From NCBI GenBank assembly GCA_020251025.1, contig JADCDI010000031.1, positions 1-64,000 of the forward strand: 64,000 nucleotides of DNA. Direction: 5' to 3'. Every line of letters starts with the position of its first letter. Within the stretch, counting starts at the first letter, position 1. Both the position numbers and the translations under genes were made by a program. This DNA comes from Rhodobacter sp. (lineage in GTDB: Bacteria; Pseudomonadota; Alphaproteobacteria; Rhodobacterales; Rhodobacteraceae). The notes beneath the pieces were generated by a model, which made no database searches, was not told the DNA's origin, and saw only the letters and a list, made by a program, of their open reading frames with translations. Positions 9,393 through 19,013 of the stretch are shown here, in pieces.

Positions 9393-10299
9393 CGCGCCTA
9401 CAGCCCCTGCGCCCCGGCCCCGCAGCCAGGCAAGGGCGATCTGGGATCAGTTCCGCACCCACAAGGGGGCGCTGTTCGGTCTGATCGTGCTGTGCCTGCT
9501 GGTGCTGTTCGTCGTTATCGGCCCCCTCATCTGGCAGCCCGAAAAGCTGCGCGTGGCCGAGGCGCTGAAGGTGCGCAACCTTGGCCCGTCGTGGCGCTTT
9601 CCGCTGGGCACCGATCAGCTGGGCCGCGACATGCTGTACCGCATGATGCAGGCCGGCAAGGTCTCACTCGCGGTGGGGTTCATCGCGATGATGATCGCCA
9701 TTTTCGTGGGCACCACCATCGGGGTGCTGGCGGGCTATTTCCGCCGCCTGGACGGGCCGCTGATGCGCCTGACCGACATGTTTCTGGCGCTGCCGCTGAT
9801 TCCGCTTCTGCTGGTGCTGGTCATGCTGTTCCGGGACCGCATCGCACAGGTTCTGGGGCCGGAAACGGGGGCCTTCGTTCTGATCGTCTTTGCCATCGGC
9901 ATCACATCCTGGATGCAGGCGGCGCGGATCGTGCGGGGCGAGGTTCTGGCCCTGAGGGAACGCGAATATGTGCTGGCCGCGCGGTCCATCGGGGCGGCAC
10001 CGCGCCGGATCATCCTGCGCCATATCCTGCCCAACGTGATCTCGCCCGTCATGGTGGCGGCCACACTGGGCGTGGCAGAGGCGATCATCACCGAATCGGT
10101 GCTGAGTTTCCTGGGCCTGGGCTTTCCGCCCGATTTCCCCACCTGGGGGCGGCTTCTGTACGACGGGCTGCAATACATGCAGCTTTACCCCGAACGGGTG
10201 CTGTGGCCTGGTCTGGCGATTTCGCTGACGGTGCTGGCGGTGAACTACATCGGCGACGGGCTGCGCGATGCGCTGGACCCGCGGATCCGCGGGCGCTGA
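9385..10299 (+). CDS. Peptide ABC transporter permease (DppC/OppC type)
   Basis: A 304-residue partner permease. The frame is open from 9343, but the ATG at 9385 overlaps the preceding stop and gives the normal OppC leader: a hydrophilic tail, then the membrane segment 'ALFGLIVLCLLVLFVVIGPL'. The BPD_transp_1 domain has the EAA motif 'REREYVLAARSIGAAPRRII', and the end 'NYIGDGLRDALDPRIRGR' is diagnostic of DppC. It is the last gene of the importer operon and converges on the DUF3422 gene with only 14 bp between stops. Confidence 0.93.
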   Translation: MTDAPTAPAPRPRSQARAIWDQFRTHKGALFGLIVLCLLVLFVVIGPLIWQPEKLRVAEALKVRNLGPSWRFPLGTDQLGRDMLYRMMQAGKVSLAVGFIAMMIAIFVGTTIGVLAGYFRRLDGPLMRLTDMFLALPLIPLLLVLVMLFRDRIAQVLGPETGAFVLIVFAIGITSWMQAARIVRGEVLALREREYVLAARSIGAAPRRIILRHILPNVISPVMVAATLGVAEAIITESVLSFLGLGFPPDFPTWGRLLYDGLQYMQLYPERVLWPGLAISLTVLAVNYIGDGLRDALDPRIRGR

Positions 10300-10313
10300 G
10301 CCGCCCGTTACGG

Positions 10314-11597
10314 TCAGTCGATGTGGCGGCGGATGCGGCGGATGGCGGCCCAGACCAGAAGGATGACCAGGGGTGTGGCAATCGCCGTGGCCATGCCTTC
10401 GGAGATGTGCAGCCGGTCGGTCAGCGGATAGACGGCATAGGTGGCCAGGTTCACGGCATAATAGCTGATCGCCACCACCGACAGCCCTTCGACCGTGCGC
10501 TGCAGCCGCAGTTGCAGGTCTGCCCGCCTGTCCATGCTTTCCAGCAGTTTCTGGTTCTGGGCGCTGCGTTCCACATCGACGCGCGTGCGCAGCAACTCGG
10601 CGGCACGCTGCGCGCGTTCGGCCATGCTGCGCAGCCGCGCCTCGGCCGATTTCACGGTGCGCATGGCGGGGTCATAGCGGCGCATCATGAATTCGCCAAA
10701 GGTCTGGCGCCCCTGGATGCGGACTTCGCGCAGCACCTCGATGCGCTGGTTGACGATCGCCTCATAGGCGGCGGTCGCACCAAAGCGGAATGACACCTGG
10801 ACAGCCTGGCTTTCCAGTTCCGCCGAAATCGACAGCAGCTCGTGCAGGGTCGCCTCGGGGGTTTGCCCGGCGCTGTCCAGGCTGCTGACAAGGGCCGACA
10901 GCTTTGGGTCGATCGCGTTCAGATGGGCCGACATCTGGCGCGCGCGCATCAGGCCCAGCATCGACATGGCGCGATAGGTTTCGATTTCGCACAGGCGCTG
11001 CACGATGCGGCCCACCCGGCGCGCGCCGGTGCCGGGGCGGACGAAGACGGCAAAGCGCATCTGACCCGCCGGATCGATGCGGAAATCGCCAGCTATGATC
11101 GCAGCCCCGTCGACCACGCGCGAACAGGCCAGGCTTTCGGGCACGAACCACTCTTCCAGCCGCGCCGTTACCCCGTCCTCGTCTTCGGGCATGACCTCGA
11201 CCCGGATCAGCAGCGACACAAGGCGCTTGCCGGGCGCGGCGGCCAGCCAGTTTTCCGGAAAGACGCGCATCTCTTCGGGGTCAAAGGGGCGCGGGCCGAC
11301 GCCGGGGGAAAAGGCGGTATAGGTGACAAACTCGGTATGGCTTTCCCATTTCAGCTCGTGCCGGCCGAGGGTGCCGGAAAAATGCGTGGCCTCGGGCTGG
11401 GGATGCGGGCTGCCATTGCGGTCCAGAAGGTCGATCAGGTGCGCGCGGTCGCGGGCGCGGTCGCGGTTGGCGGCATCGACCGGTTCCTTGAAGGCCAGGA
11501 AGACCGCCGTGCAGGGCACCTCCAGCGCCGGGAAGGGGCGGGCGTGCAGCTCGTTCGTCAGCGGATAGCGCAGCGGATGGTCATCGATGGGCGGCAT
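10314..11597 (-). CDS. DUF3422 family membrane-anchored protein
   Basis: A 427-residue protein starting 'MPPIDDHPLRYPLTNELHAR', characteristic of the DUF3422 family, which is widespread in proteobacteria and uncharacterised. The central part is soluble. Residues about 280-365 are rich in Arg, Glu, Ala and Leu and look like a coiled coil. Two hydrophobic segments end the protein ('VVAISYYAVNLATYAVYPL' and 'IATPLVILLVWAAIRRI'), with a basic C-terminal tail. The soluble-coiled-coil-two-TM layout resembles a membrane-tethered sensor or CorA-like topology, but no CorA GMN motif is present. Monocistronic. Function not known. Confidence 0.85.
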   Translation of the reverse strand: MPPIDDHPLRYPLTNELHARPFPALEVPCTAVFLAFKEPVDAANRDRARDRAHLIDLLDRNGSPHPQPEATHFSGTLGRHELKWESHTEFVTYTAFSPGVGPRPFDPEEMRVFPENWLAAAPGKRLVSLLIRVEVMPEDEDGVTARLEEWFVPESLACSRVVDGAAIIAGDFRIDPAGQMRFAVFVRPGTGARRVGRIVQRLCEIETYRAMSMLGLMRARQMSAHLNAIDPKLSALVSSLDSAGQTPEATLHELLSISAELESQAVQVSFRFGATAAYEAIVNQRIEVLREVRIQGRQTFGEFMMRRYDPAMRTVKSAEARLRSMAERAQRAAELLRTRVDVERSAQNQKLLESMDRRADLQLRLQRTVEGLSVVAISYYAVNLATYAVYPLTDRLHISEGMATAIATPLVILLVWAAIRRIRRHID

Positions 11598-11730
11598 TGT
11601 TCGGGCCTTTGAAGAGACAGACAGAGCCTAGCGGTACCTGCCAAAGTGTCCACGTGGCAAAGGGACACCGGACGGCAGATGGCGGGAAATGCCTTGGCGG
11701 ACTGGCATCCCTGCCACAGTCGGGCCGCGT

Positions 11731-12198
11731 TTAACGCAGGTCGATTGTCCGTCCGTTTCCGCGCCAGGCACCGCGAAACACCCCGCCTTCGATCTGCCCG
11801 GCGATAAGGTAAAGCCCGCCGGGCACCGCCCTCCGGGCCATTGCGCAGGAATGATCGGTCTGTGCGACGATGAGGCGGACGGGCAGGCCCGGGCCCCGGA
11901 TCAAACGTACCGGTTCAACCTCGGTCAGTTGCAAAGGGTCACCCGGCGGCGCGGCAGGATGGGCGATCACGCGCACCACGGCAACCACCGGCATCGCAAG
12001 CACCGCGTCCGGAAAGGTGCCGGGCGGCAGATCCGCCGAAAGCAGCGGCTCGTAGAGCGGTGGGCCGGAGCTGCCCAGAAAGGGCGTGCCTTCGGAAGCA
12101 AGCCCCCGACAGGCATGCGCCCGGTCTGCCCACAGCATCAAAAGTGCGGGCAGGACAACCGCAAACAGGGCGCGCGCCTGCCCCCCTGCCCCGCTCAT
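11731..12198 (-). CDS. Small exported protein of unknown function, coupled to pntB
   Basis: A 155-residue protein with an N-terminal signal peptide (positive start, then '[20 protein letters not shown]' and a Cys two residues after AHA). The mature part is compact and rich in Val, Arg and Pro, with '[10 protein letters not shown]' and '[14 protein letters not shown]' resembling beta strands, and two further Cys residues that could form a disulphide. The frame is open upstream, but the ATG at 12198 overlaps the pntB stop as ATGA, which settles the start. It is therefore translated from the pntAB message. I do not recognise the family. A periplasmic role beside the transhydrogenase is only suggested by position. 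Confidence 0.7.
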   Translation of the reverse strand: MSGAGGQARALFAVVLPALLMLWADRAHACRGLASEGTPFLGSSGPPLYEPLLSADLPPGTFPDAVLAMPVVAVVRVIAHPAAPPGDPLQLTEVEPVRLIRGPGLPVRLIVAQTDHSCAMARRAVPGGLYLIAGQIEGGVFRGAWRGNGRTIDLR

Positions 12199-13628
12199 CC
12201 GATCATCGGCAGCAGCGCATCGATGCTTTTCTTGGCGTCGCCGTAGAACATCCGCGTGTTTTCCTTGTAAAACAGAGGGTTTTCGATGCCCGAATACCCG
12301 GTGCCCTGCCCGCGCTTGGACACGAAGACCTGTTTGGCCTTCCAGCATTCCAGCACCGGCATTCCGGCGATGGGGCTGTTGGGGTCTTCCTGGGCCGCAG
12401 GGTTCACGATGTCGTTCGAGCCGATGACAATGGCCACATCGGTCTCGGGGAAATCCCCGTTGATCTCGTCCATCTCCAGCACGATGTCATAGGGCACCTT
12501 CGCCTCGGCCAGCAGCACGTTCATATGGCCGGGAAGGCGCCCCGCCACCGGGTGGATGGCAAAGCGCACCGTCTTGCCACGGGCGCGCAGGCGCTTTGTA
12601 AGCTCGCTGACCGATTGCTGCGCTTGCGCCACCGCCATGCCGTAGCCGGGGATGATGATGACCGAATCCGCATCGTTCAGCGCCGCCGCCACCCCTTCGG
12701 CATCAATCGCAATCTGTTCGCCCGCAATTTCCATTGCCGGACCCGTGGTATTGCCGAAGCCGCCCAGGATCACGCTGATGAAGCTGCGGTTCATCGCGCG
12801 GCACATGATGTAACTCAGGATCGCCCCCGAGGAACCGACGAGCGCGCCCACCACGATCAGCAGATCATTCGACAGCGAAAACCCGATCGCCGCCGCCGCC
12901 CAGCCCGAATAGCTGTTCAGCATCGACACGACCACGGGCATGTCCGCCCCGCCGATGCCCATGATCAGGTGATAGCCGATGAAGAGCGCCGCCGCCGTCA
13001 TCCCGATCAGGGCCGGCGTGGAGCCGGTGTTGAGATAAACCACCAGCAGCACCACCGAAACAAGCGCCGCAGCCGCATTCAGCACATGCCCCCCCGGCAG
13101 CTTCTTCGCCTTGCCGTCGACCTTTCCGGCCAGCTTGCCAAAGGCAATGACCGATCCGGTAAAGGTCACCGCCCCGATGAACACGCCCAGAAAGGTTTCG
13201 ACCCGCAGGATCGCCACCTCGGCCCCGCTCTTGTGCGCGATGACGCCGGCAAAGCCGCTCAGCGCATCGCGCGCCGCCTGATCCATCCCGGCCACGCGCG
13301 CGAGTTCGATATGGGTGTTGTACCCGATCAGAACGGCGGCCAGACCGACAAGCGAATGCATCGCCGCCACAAGCTGGGGCATCTCGGTCATCTGGACACG
13401 CTGCGCCACGACCCAGCCCAGCGCCCCGCCCACCAGAATCAGCACCAGTGAGACGACCCACAGGCTTGCCCCCGGCCCGGCCATGGTCGCGGCCACCGCC
13501 AGCGCCATGCCGACAATGCCGTACCAGACCGCGCGCTTGGCGCTTTCCTGCCCCGACAGGCCGCCCAGCGACAGGATGAACAGGATCGCGGCAACGACAT
13601 AGGCCGCAATGGTGAATCCGTAGTCCAT
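12195..13628 (-). CDS. pntB: NAD(P) transhydrogenase subunit beta
   Basis: A 477-residue inner-membrane subunit of the proton-pumping transhydrogenase, which drives NADPH formation from NADH with the proton gradient. The N-terminal two thirds hold about nine hydrophobic spans. The C-terminal domain III binds NADP(H), with '[15 protein letters not shown]' (the [10 protein letters not shown] fingerprint), '[19 protein letters not shown]' and '[12 protein letters not shown]'. Length matches E. coli PntB (462) with a slightly longer N-terminus. It lies 11 bp downstream of pntA and its stop overlaps the next small gene. Confidence 0.97.
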   Translation of the reverse strand: MDYGFTIAAYVVAAILFILSLGGLSGQESAKRAVWYGIVGMALAVAATMAGPGASLWVVSLVLILVGGALGWVVAQRVQMTEMPQLVAAMHSLVGLAAVLIGYNTHIELARVAGMDQAARDALSGFAGVIAHKSGAEVAILRVETFLGVFIGAVTFTGSVIAFGKLAGKVDGKAKKLPGGHVLNAAAALVSVVLLVVYLNTGSTPALIGMTAAALFIGYHLIMGIGGADMPVVVSMLNSYSGWAAAAIGFSLSNDLLIVVGALVGSSGAILSYIMCRAMNRSFISVILGGFGNTTGPAMEIAGEQIAIDAEGVAAALNDADSVIIIPGYGMAVAQAQQSVSELTKRLRARGKTVRFAIHPVAGRLPGHMNVLLAEAKVPYDIVLEMDEINGDFPETDVAIVIGSNDIVNPAAQEDPNSPIAGMPVLECWKAKQVFVSKRGQGTGYSGIENPLFYKENTRMFYGDAKKSIDALLPMIG

Positions 13629-13639
13629 CGCGCGCCCCC

Positions 13640-15217
13640 TTACGATTTCTGGAACATGGCAAGCATCCTGCGTGTCACAAGGAAGCCGCCAAAGATATTC
13701 ACCCCCGCCATCAGCACCGACAGCGCGGCCAGGATCACCACAAGCCAGTTGCCCGAGCCGATCTGCATCAGCGCGCCCAGGATGATGATCGAGGATATGG
13801 CATTCGTGACCGCCATCAGCGGCGTATGCAGGCTGTGGCTGACATTCCAGATCACCTGGAAGCCGACAAAGCAGGACAGCACGAAGACAATGAAATGGCT
13901 CATGAAGCCCGGCGGGGCGACATAGCCCACCCCCAGCATCAGCGCACCGCCCACCGCCAGCAGCGCCACCTGGTTGCGCGTCTGTCTGCGGAAGGCCGCC
14001 ACCTCCTGCGCGCGCTTTTCCGCCGGGGTCAGTTCCTTCGGCTTTTCCTTGGGCCTGGCGGCAGCGATGGCGGCCACCTTTGGCGGCGGCGGCGGAAAGG
14101 TGATGGCCCCGGCATGGGTGACGGTCGCCCCCCGGATCACGTCGTCTTCCATGTTCTGCACCAGAACGCCGTCCTTGCCCGGCGTCAGGTCGGCCAGCAT
14201 GTGGCGGATGTTGGTGGCATAAAGCGTGCTGGCCTGCGCCGCCATGCGGCTGGGAAAATCGGTATAGCCGACGATGGTCACGCCATTGTCGGTGACAATC
14301 CTCTGGTCGGGCACCGTCAGGTCGCAGTTGCCGCCGCGTTCCGCCGCAAGATCAACGATCACCGAGCCGGGCTTCATGATCTTCACCATGTCTTCGGTCC
14401 ACAGCTTGGGCGCGGGCCGGCCCGGGATCAGGGCGGTGGTGATGACGATGTCCATCTCGGGCGCAAGTTCGCGGAATTTCGCAAGCTGCTTTTCGCGGAA
14501 TTCGGGGGAAGAGGGCGCGGCATAGCCGCCGGTTGCCGCCCCGTCCTGCGTCGCCTCGAATTCCAGAAAGACGAAATTCGCGCCCATCGATTCGATCTGT
14601 TCGGCCACTTCGGGCCGCACGTCAAAGGCATAGGTGATGGCCCCCAGGCTGGTCGCCGTGCCAATGGCGGCCAGACCGGCCACGCCTGCACCCACGACCA
14701 GAACCCTGGCGGGGGGCACCTTGCCCGCCGCCGTCACCTGACCGGTGAAGAAGCGGCCAAAGTTGTTGCCCGCCTCGATCACCGCGCGGTAACCTGCGAT
14801 ATTGGCCATGGACGACAGCGCATCCATCTTCTGCGCGCGGGAAATGCGGGGCACCATATCCATCGCGATGGCGGTGGCGCCACGGTTCTTGACCTGGTCC
14901 AGCAGGTCTGCGTTCTGCGCAGGCCAGAAAAAGGATATCAGCGTCTGCCCCCCGCGCAGCATCTGCGCCTCGGACGGCTCGGGGCCCCGCACCTTGATGA
15001 TGACATCGGCAAGGGTAAAGACCGACTGCGCATCGGGCACCACGGTCACGCCCGCGGCGGCATAGGCGGCATCGGAAAATCCGGCCTTTGCCCCTGCCCC
15101 GCTTTCGATCAGGCAGGCATGGCCCAGCTTTTGCAACTGCAGGGCCGAATCCGGCGTCATCGCAACGCGGTTCTCGCCTTCGAAAATCTCTTTCGGTGCG
15201 CCGATTTTCACAGTCAT
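13640..15217 (-). CDS. pntA: NAD(P) transhydrogenase subunit alpha (fused form)
   Basis: A 525-residue subunit. Domain I (about 1-380) has the NAD-binding '[20 protein letters not shown]' and the mobile-loop region '[14 protein letters not shown]', and begins '[19 protein letters not shown]'. Residues about 425-525 hold the membrane helices of domain II. This is the E. coli-like fused layout, whereas several alphaproteobacteria such as Rhodospirillum carry it split into two genes. A linker rich in Pro, Lys and Glu (about 380-410) joins the parts. First gene of a three-gene leftward operon pntA-pntB-small exported protein. Confidence 0.97.
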   Translation of the reverse strand: MTVKIGAPKEIFEGENRVAMTPDSALQLQKLGHACLIESGAGAKAGFSDAAYAAAGVTVVPDAQSVFTLADVIIKVRGPEPSEAQMLRGGQTLISFFWPAQNADLLDQVKNRGATAIAMDMVPRISRAQKMDALSSMANIAGYRAVIEAGNNFGRFFTGQVTAAGKVPPARVLVVGAGVAGLAAIGTATSLGAITYAFDVRPEVAEQIESMGANFVFLEFEATQDGAATGGYAAPSSPEFREKQLAKFRELAPEMDIVITTALIPGRPAPKLWTEDMVKIMKPGSVIVDLAAERGGNCDLTVPDQRIVTDNGVTIVGYTDFPSRMAAQASTLYATNIRHMLADLTPGKDGVLVQNMEDDVIRGATVTHAGAITFPPPPPKVAAIAAARPKEKPKELTPAEKRAQEVAAFRRQTRNQVALLAVGGALMLGVGYVAPPGFMSHFIVFVLSCFVGFQVIWNVSHSLHTPLMAVTNAISSIIILGALMQIGSGNWLVVILAALSVLMAGVNIFGGFLVTRRMLAMFQKS

Positions 15218-15295
15218 CCCCCTGTCTGAAGGCCGTCATGACCGCCATCGGGCGGGCCGGACAGATGTATCGGTGGTCTGCTGCATAGCGCAACA

Positions 15296-15826
15296 TTATT
15301 TCTTCTGAAACCCGCCGCTTTCCGGCATATACCGGCCCGACGGTTGTCCCCGCGACAGCAAGCGGCGGGTCTGCGCCGCATAAGGGTCAAAGGCCGCGCC
15401 GGAAACGGCCCGCAGCACCGCCCCTTCCCCCCCGGGGGATGAACCGCTGCGTGATAACCCGGACGGACACCGGCACCAAAAGCAGCGATGCCGCGTCCCA
15501 CCTCGGGGCCGCGCCCGCAAGGGCCATGGCATCGGCCAGACAGATCGGGCTGCACGGCAGGGGGCAGATGCCGGTATCCATCATCGCGGCCGGCCTTTCG
15601 CGCGGCAGGTCCGTGGTGCGGTGCCGCTGGAATTCCGGCAGGGCAAAGGCGAAGACGGCAAGGGCAAGAAAACCCGGCACGGCCCCGGCAATCAGGCCCG
15701 GACGGCCCGCATCGATCAGCGGCAGGTGGCGCGCCTGCACCGCAGCCAGGCCAGGAAACAGCAAAAGCCATATGGGCGGGCTTTCCCGCTGGCGCAGAAG
15801 GCGGTGACGGGGGGCTGCCCGCGCAT
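15296..15826 (-). pseudogene. Isoprenylcysteine carboxyl methyltransferase-like relic, frameshifted
   Basis: Pieces of one small membrane protein lie in different minus-strand frames. A start near 15826 reads 'MRGQPPVTAFCASGKARP'. The frame then shifts near 15770 to a long hydrophobic stretch with 'GLIAGAVPGFLALAVFAFAL' and 'TGICPLPCSPICLADAMALA'. It shifts again in the G-run near 15435 to a tail with 'AFDPYAAQTRRLL'. The middle piece uses mostly G/C third positions, as real genes here do. Order and wording match the ICMT/PEMT family, where the core reads TG-x-Y-R-x-(S/T)-R-N-P-x-Y and the tail Y-x-x-Y-x-x-R-x-R-R-(W/L). Here the Arg-Asn-Pro core is degraded to Cys-Ser-Pro. Two shifts plus a lost core argue for a dead gene. 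Sequencing error in the G-run could explain only the second shift. Confidence 0.65.
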
Positions 15827-15929
15827 CTTTGACAGCGCGGCACAGCGGCGCAAGGCCGGCAAGCCGCCGTGCGCAGCCTGCGCCTTTCAAATCGCACACA
15901 AGGGCGATAGCCTGCGCATCAGGGAGGCC

Positions 15930-17129
15930 ATGATGACCACCGATTTTGCCGCGACCCGCGCCCAGTTCCACCTGCCCGACGGGATCATCTATCTTGACGG
16001 AAACTCGCTTGGCCCCCTGCCAAAGGCGGCGGCGGGCCGGGTGGCCCGTGCCGTGACCGAAGAATGGGGCAATCTGCTGATCACCGGCTGGAACAAGGCG
16101 GGCTGGATGGACCAGCCCATCCGCCTGGGCAACCGCATTGCCCGGCTGATCGGGGCGGCGCCGGGCACGGTCGTGCTGGGCGACACGCTGTCGATCAAGG
16201 TCTATCAGGCGCTGGCCTCGGCGCTGGAAATGAACCCCGCGCGCCGCGTGATCCTGTCGGATACGGGCAACTTCCCGTCCGACCTTTACATGGCACAGGG
16301 GCTGTGCCGCACGCTGGGCAATGGCTATGTGCTGAAAACCGTGGCCCCCGAAGAGGTGGACCATGCGCTTGACAGGACTGTCGCGGTCACACTGCTGACC
16401 GAGGTGGATTACCGCACGGGGCGCAGGCATGACATGGCGGCGATCACCGCCAAGGCCCATGCGGCGGGCGCGCTGACGGTGTGGGACCTTGCCCATTCGG
16501 CGGGCGCGCTGCCGGTGGACCTTGCCGGGACGGGGGCCGATTTTGCGGTCGGCTGCACCTATAAATACCTCAATTCCGGCCCCGGCGGCCCCGCCTTTAT
16601 CTATGTGGCCCCCCGCCATGCCGATGCGGCCCGCCCGGCGCTGTCGGGCTGGCTGGGGCATGAGGAACCCTTTGCCTTTGACCTGACCTACCGGCCCGGC
16701 GGCGGCATTGAGCGGATGCGCGTCGGCACGCCGCCGGTGCTGCAACTGGCGGCACTGGAGGCATCGCTGGATATCTGGGACGGCGTCTCGATGGCCGATG
16801 TGCGCGCCCGGTCGATTGATCTGACCGAGCAGTTTGTGCGCGGGGTGGAAGCGGCCTGTCCGGCGCTGGTGCTGGCCAGCCCGCGCGATCCGGCCCGGCG
16901 CGGCAGCCAGATCAGCTTTCGCCACCCGCAAGGCTATGCGATCATGCAGGCGCTGATCGCGCGCGGCGTGATCGGCGATTTCCGCGCGCCGGACATCCTG
17001 CGCTTTGGCTTCACGCCGCTTTACACCACCCATGCCGATGTGACCGGCGCGGTGCGGGTGCTGGCCGAGGTGATGGCAAAGGCCCTGTGGGACCGGCCGG
17101 AATACAAGATGCGCGCGCGCGTGACCTGA
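15930..17129 (+). CDS. kynU: Kynureninase
   Basis: A 399-residue PLP enzyme that cleaves L-kynurenine to anthranilate and alanine. Landmarks are '[16 protein letters not shown]' near the N-terminus, '[16 protein letters not shown]', the PLP Asp in '[16 protein letters not shown]', the Schiff-base Lys in '[16 protein letters not shown]', and the C-terminal '[15 protein letters not shown]'. The frame runs far upstream, but the ATG at 15930 (or the next codon but one, 15933) sits behind AGGGAGG and fits family length. It is followed, after a 31-codon reading frame, by kynA. No kynB (formamidase) is in the window, so N-formylkynurenine hydrolysis must be encoded elsewhere. Confidence 0.95.
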   Translation: MMTTDFAATRAQFHLPDGIIYLDGNSLGPLPKAAAGRVARAVTEEWGNLLITGWNKAGWMDQPIRLGNRIARLIGAAPGTVVLGDTLSIKVYQALASALEMNPARRVILSDTGNFPSDLYMAQGLCRTLGNGYVLKTVAPEEVDHALDRTVAVTLLTEVDYRTGRRHDMAAITAKAHAAGALTVWDLAHSAGALPVDLAGTGADFAVGCTYKYLNSGPGGPAFIYVAPRHADAARPALSGWLGHEEPFAFDLTYRPGGGIERMRVGTPPVLQLAALEASLDIWDGVSMADVRARSIDLTEQFVRGVEAACPALVLASPRDPARRGSQISFRHPQGYAIMQALIARGVIGDFRAPDILRFGFTPLYTTHADVTGAVRVLAEVMAKALWDRPEYKMRARVT

Positions 17130-17134
17130 AAGGA

Positions 17135-17230
17135 ATGCCGATGCTGACACGCTGCGCGCAGACAGGCCAAGCCGGAGGTTCCGAAACCTCCTGCCGGGAC
17201 TGCTCAAGGATTCCCGGCTATGGCCCATGA
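17135..17230 (+). CDS. Possible 31-residue leader/coupling ORF between kynU and kynA
   Basis: Directly after kynU the message carries AAGGA, then ATG at 17135 and a second ATG at 17141 with ideal spacing. The frame runs 31 codons and stops in an ATGA overlap with the kynA start. The peptide has three Cys ('[10 protein letters not shown]' then '[13 protein letters not shown]') and no Trp codons, so it is not a classical Trp leader. A 7-bp hairpin (17174-17180 with 17185-17191) lies inside it. It may serve only to couple kynA translation to kynU. It is too short to judge by composition. Confidence 0.35.
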   Translation: MPMLTRCAQTGQAGGSETSCRDCSRIPGYGP

Positions 17231-18063
17231 CCGAACCCTATGATCCTTCGCGCGAAGGTGCGCAGATGGCCTTTGACGGGCGCATGTCCTACGGCGATTA
17301 TCTGCGGATCGACAGCATCCTGGGCGCGCAGCATCTTCTGACCGGCGCGCATGACGAGATGCTGTTCATCATCCAGCACCAGACGTCGGAATTGTGGATG
17401 CGGCTGGCCCTGCACGAGATTGACGCGGCGCGCGCGGCCATTGCCGAAGACCGGCTGCGCCCGGCGTTCAAGCTTCTGTCCCGGGTCGCTCGCATTTTCG
17501 AGCAGTTGAACAGCGCCTGGGATGTGCTGCGCACGATGACACCGTCGGATTACACGCGCTTCCGCGACGGGCTGGGGCAATCGTCCGGCTTTCAGTCCTG
17601 GCAGTACCGGCTGATTGAATATGCGGTGGGCAACCGCAACGCCGCAATGCTGCGCCCGCATGCGCACCGCCCCGACCTGCTGGCCAGGCTGCAGGCGGAG
17701 CTTGCCCGACCGTCCCTTTATGACGAGGCGCTGCGCCATCTGGCCCGTGCCGGGTTGCCGGTGCCAGGGGCGGTGCTGATGCGCGACGTCTCGCGCCCCT
17801 GGCAGTTCAACGCAGAGGTGCAGGCGGTCTGGACCATGGTCTACCGCGATCCGCAGGCGCATTGGGAAGCCTATGAGCTGGCGGAAAAACTGGTGGATTT
17901 CGAAGATTACTTCCGCCGTTGGCGTTTCAACCACGTCACCACGGTGGAACGCGTGATCGGGCTGAAGCGCGGCACGGGGGGGACGGGGGGTGTCAGCTAC
18001 CTTCGGCGCATGCTGGAGGTGGAGCTCTTTCCCGAACTTTGGCGGCTGCGCACGGAATTATAG
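17227..18063 (+). CDS. kynA: Tryptophan 2,3-dioxygenase
   Basis: A 278-residue cytosolic haem enzyme that opens the indole ring of L-tryptophan to N-formylkynurenine. The family marks are all present: '[15 protein letters not shown]', '[20 protein letters not shown]', '[18 protein letters not shown]', and the haem-ligand region '[19 protein letters not shown]' followed by 'YLRRML'. Length is normal for bacterial TDO. It lies 97 bp after kynU, probably in one transcript, and supplies kynurenine for it via formamidase. Anthranilate made here could feed the CoA pathway at 46.9-58.4 kb. Confidence 0.97.
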   Translation: MTEPYDPSREGAQMAFDGRMSYGDYLRIDSILGAQHLLTGAHDEMLFIIQHQTSELWMRLALHEIDAARAAIAEDRLRPAFKLLSRVARIFEQLNSAWDVLRTMTPSDYTRFRDGLGQSSGFQSWQYRLIEYAVGNRNAAMLRPHAHRPDLLARLQAELARPSLYDEALRHLARAGLPVPGAVLMRDVSRPWQFNAEVQAVWTMVYRDPQAHWEAYELAEKLVDFEDYFRRWRFNHVTTVERVIGLKRGTGGTGGVSYLRRMLEVELFPELWRLRTEL

Positions 18064-18157
18064 GGCTGTGCCGGTGACCCGGGGCTTTGACCGGGTACGG
18101 CGTCGGTGCTAATCTGGCGCAACGGCGTGTGGTTGCCCCGTCCGGCACCGCAAAAGG

Positions 18158-18949
18158 ATGAAACTGCGCATGACCCGATACCTATTCCGGCTTCTGGCCG
18201 TTGCGGCAGCGACGGCGCTGCTGGCGGGCTGTGTAAGCGATCACGCGCTGATCAAGGCCGGTCTGGCCGAGCCGCCCGCGCCGAAGATCGACGATGCCGC
18301 CTATGTGGCCCGCCAGGACGGCAGCTTTGCCCTGCCGGCGATCCCGCTGGAAAAACTGCCCGTGGAATACCGGCGCCAGACGATCTACTACCCCTCGGAA
18401 GAGGCCCCGGGCACGGTCATCGTGGACCCCGCCGCGCGGCACCTTTATCTGATCACCGGCAACAACACCGCCGTGCGCTACGGCATATCGGTGGGCAAAT
18501 CCGGCTTTGAGTGGTCAGGTGTTGCCACCGTGACCGGCCGCAGGGCCTGGCCCACATGGACACCGCCGCCCGAGATGATCGAGCGCATGCCGGAACTGGC
18601 CAGGTGGGAAAAGGGCCAGCCGGGCGGGCCGGCCAATCCGCTGGGCGCACGCGCGCTGTATCTGACGACGGATGGCATCGATTACGGCTACCGCATTCAC
18701 GGCACGCCGGAATGGCAGTCGATCGGGCGCAACGCCTCGTCAGGATGCATCCGCATGATCAATCAGGATATCATCGATCTCTACAGCCGGGTGCCGGACG
18801 GCGCGAAGGTGGTCGTCCTGACACGCGACGGGCAGATGCCGGCCGGCCTGACCCTGCCCCCGCCCCCGCCGAAGAGGGTGGTGACCGCGACCGAACCGGA
18901 AGACGCGCCGCCCGCAGCGCCACCAATCCCGGTTTCGGGCCCGGTCTGA
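18158..18949 (+). CDS. L,D-transpeptidase (YkuD domain) lipoprotein
   Basis: A 263-residue envelope protein. The N-terminus is a lipoprotein signal ending in the lipobox 'LLAGC' (Cys 25). The YkuD domain spans about 85-220, with the catalytic 'HGTPEW...SSGCIRM' signature (His about 183, Cys about 199). It would cross-link peptidoglycan stem peptides 3-3 or attach proteins to the wall, from the periplasmic side. The C-terminal 40 residues are Pro-rich and low in complexity. A second ATG at 18170 has better distance from AAAAGG and may be the true start, and it keeps the lipobox. Monocistronic. Confidence 0.92.
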   Translation: MKLRMTRYLFRLLAVAAATALLAGCVSDHALIKAGLAEPPAPKIDDAAYVARQDGSFALPAIPLEKLPVEYRRQTIYYPSEEAPGTVIVDPAARHLYLITGNNTAVRYGISVGKSGFEWSGVATVTGRRAWPTWTPPPEMIERMPELARWEKGQPGGPANPLGARALYLTTDGIDYGYRIHGTPEWQSIGRNASSGCIRMINQDIIDLYSRVPDGAKVVVLTRDGQMPAGLTLPPPPPKRVVTATEPEDAPPAAPPIPVSGPV

Positions 18950-19013
18950 TATCTGTCAGGGCTGTGCAGACCCGGTCGCCCGACCCGTCGCAAAGACGGG
19001 CGGCAGCCTTGCA

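Noticed and set aside
12060-13451. Plus-strand frame opposite pntB
   Set aside because: The His/Gln/Arg-rich shadow has no recognisable domain, while pntB on the minus strand shows the NADP-binding fingerprint.
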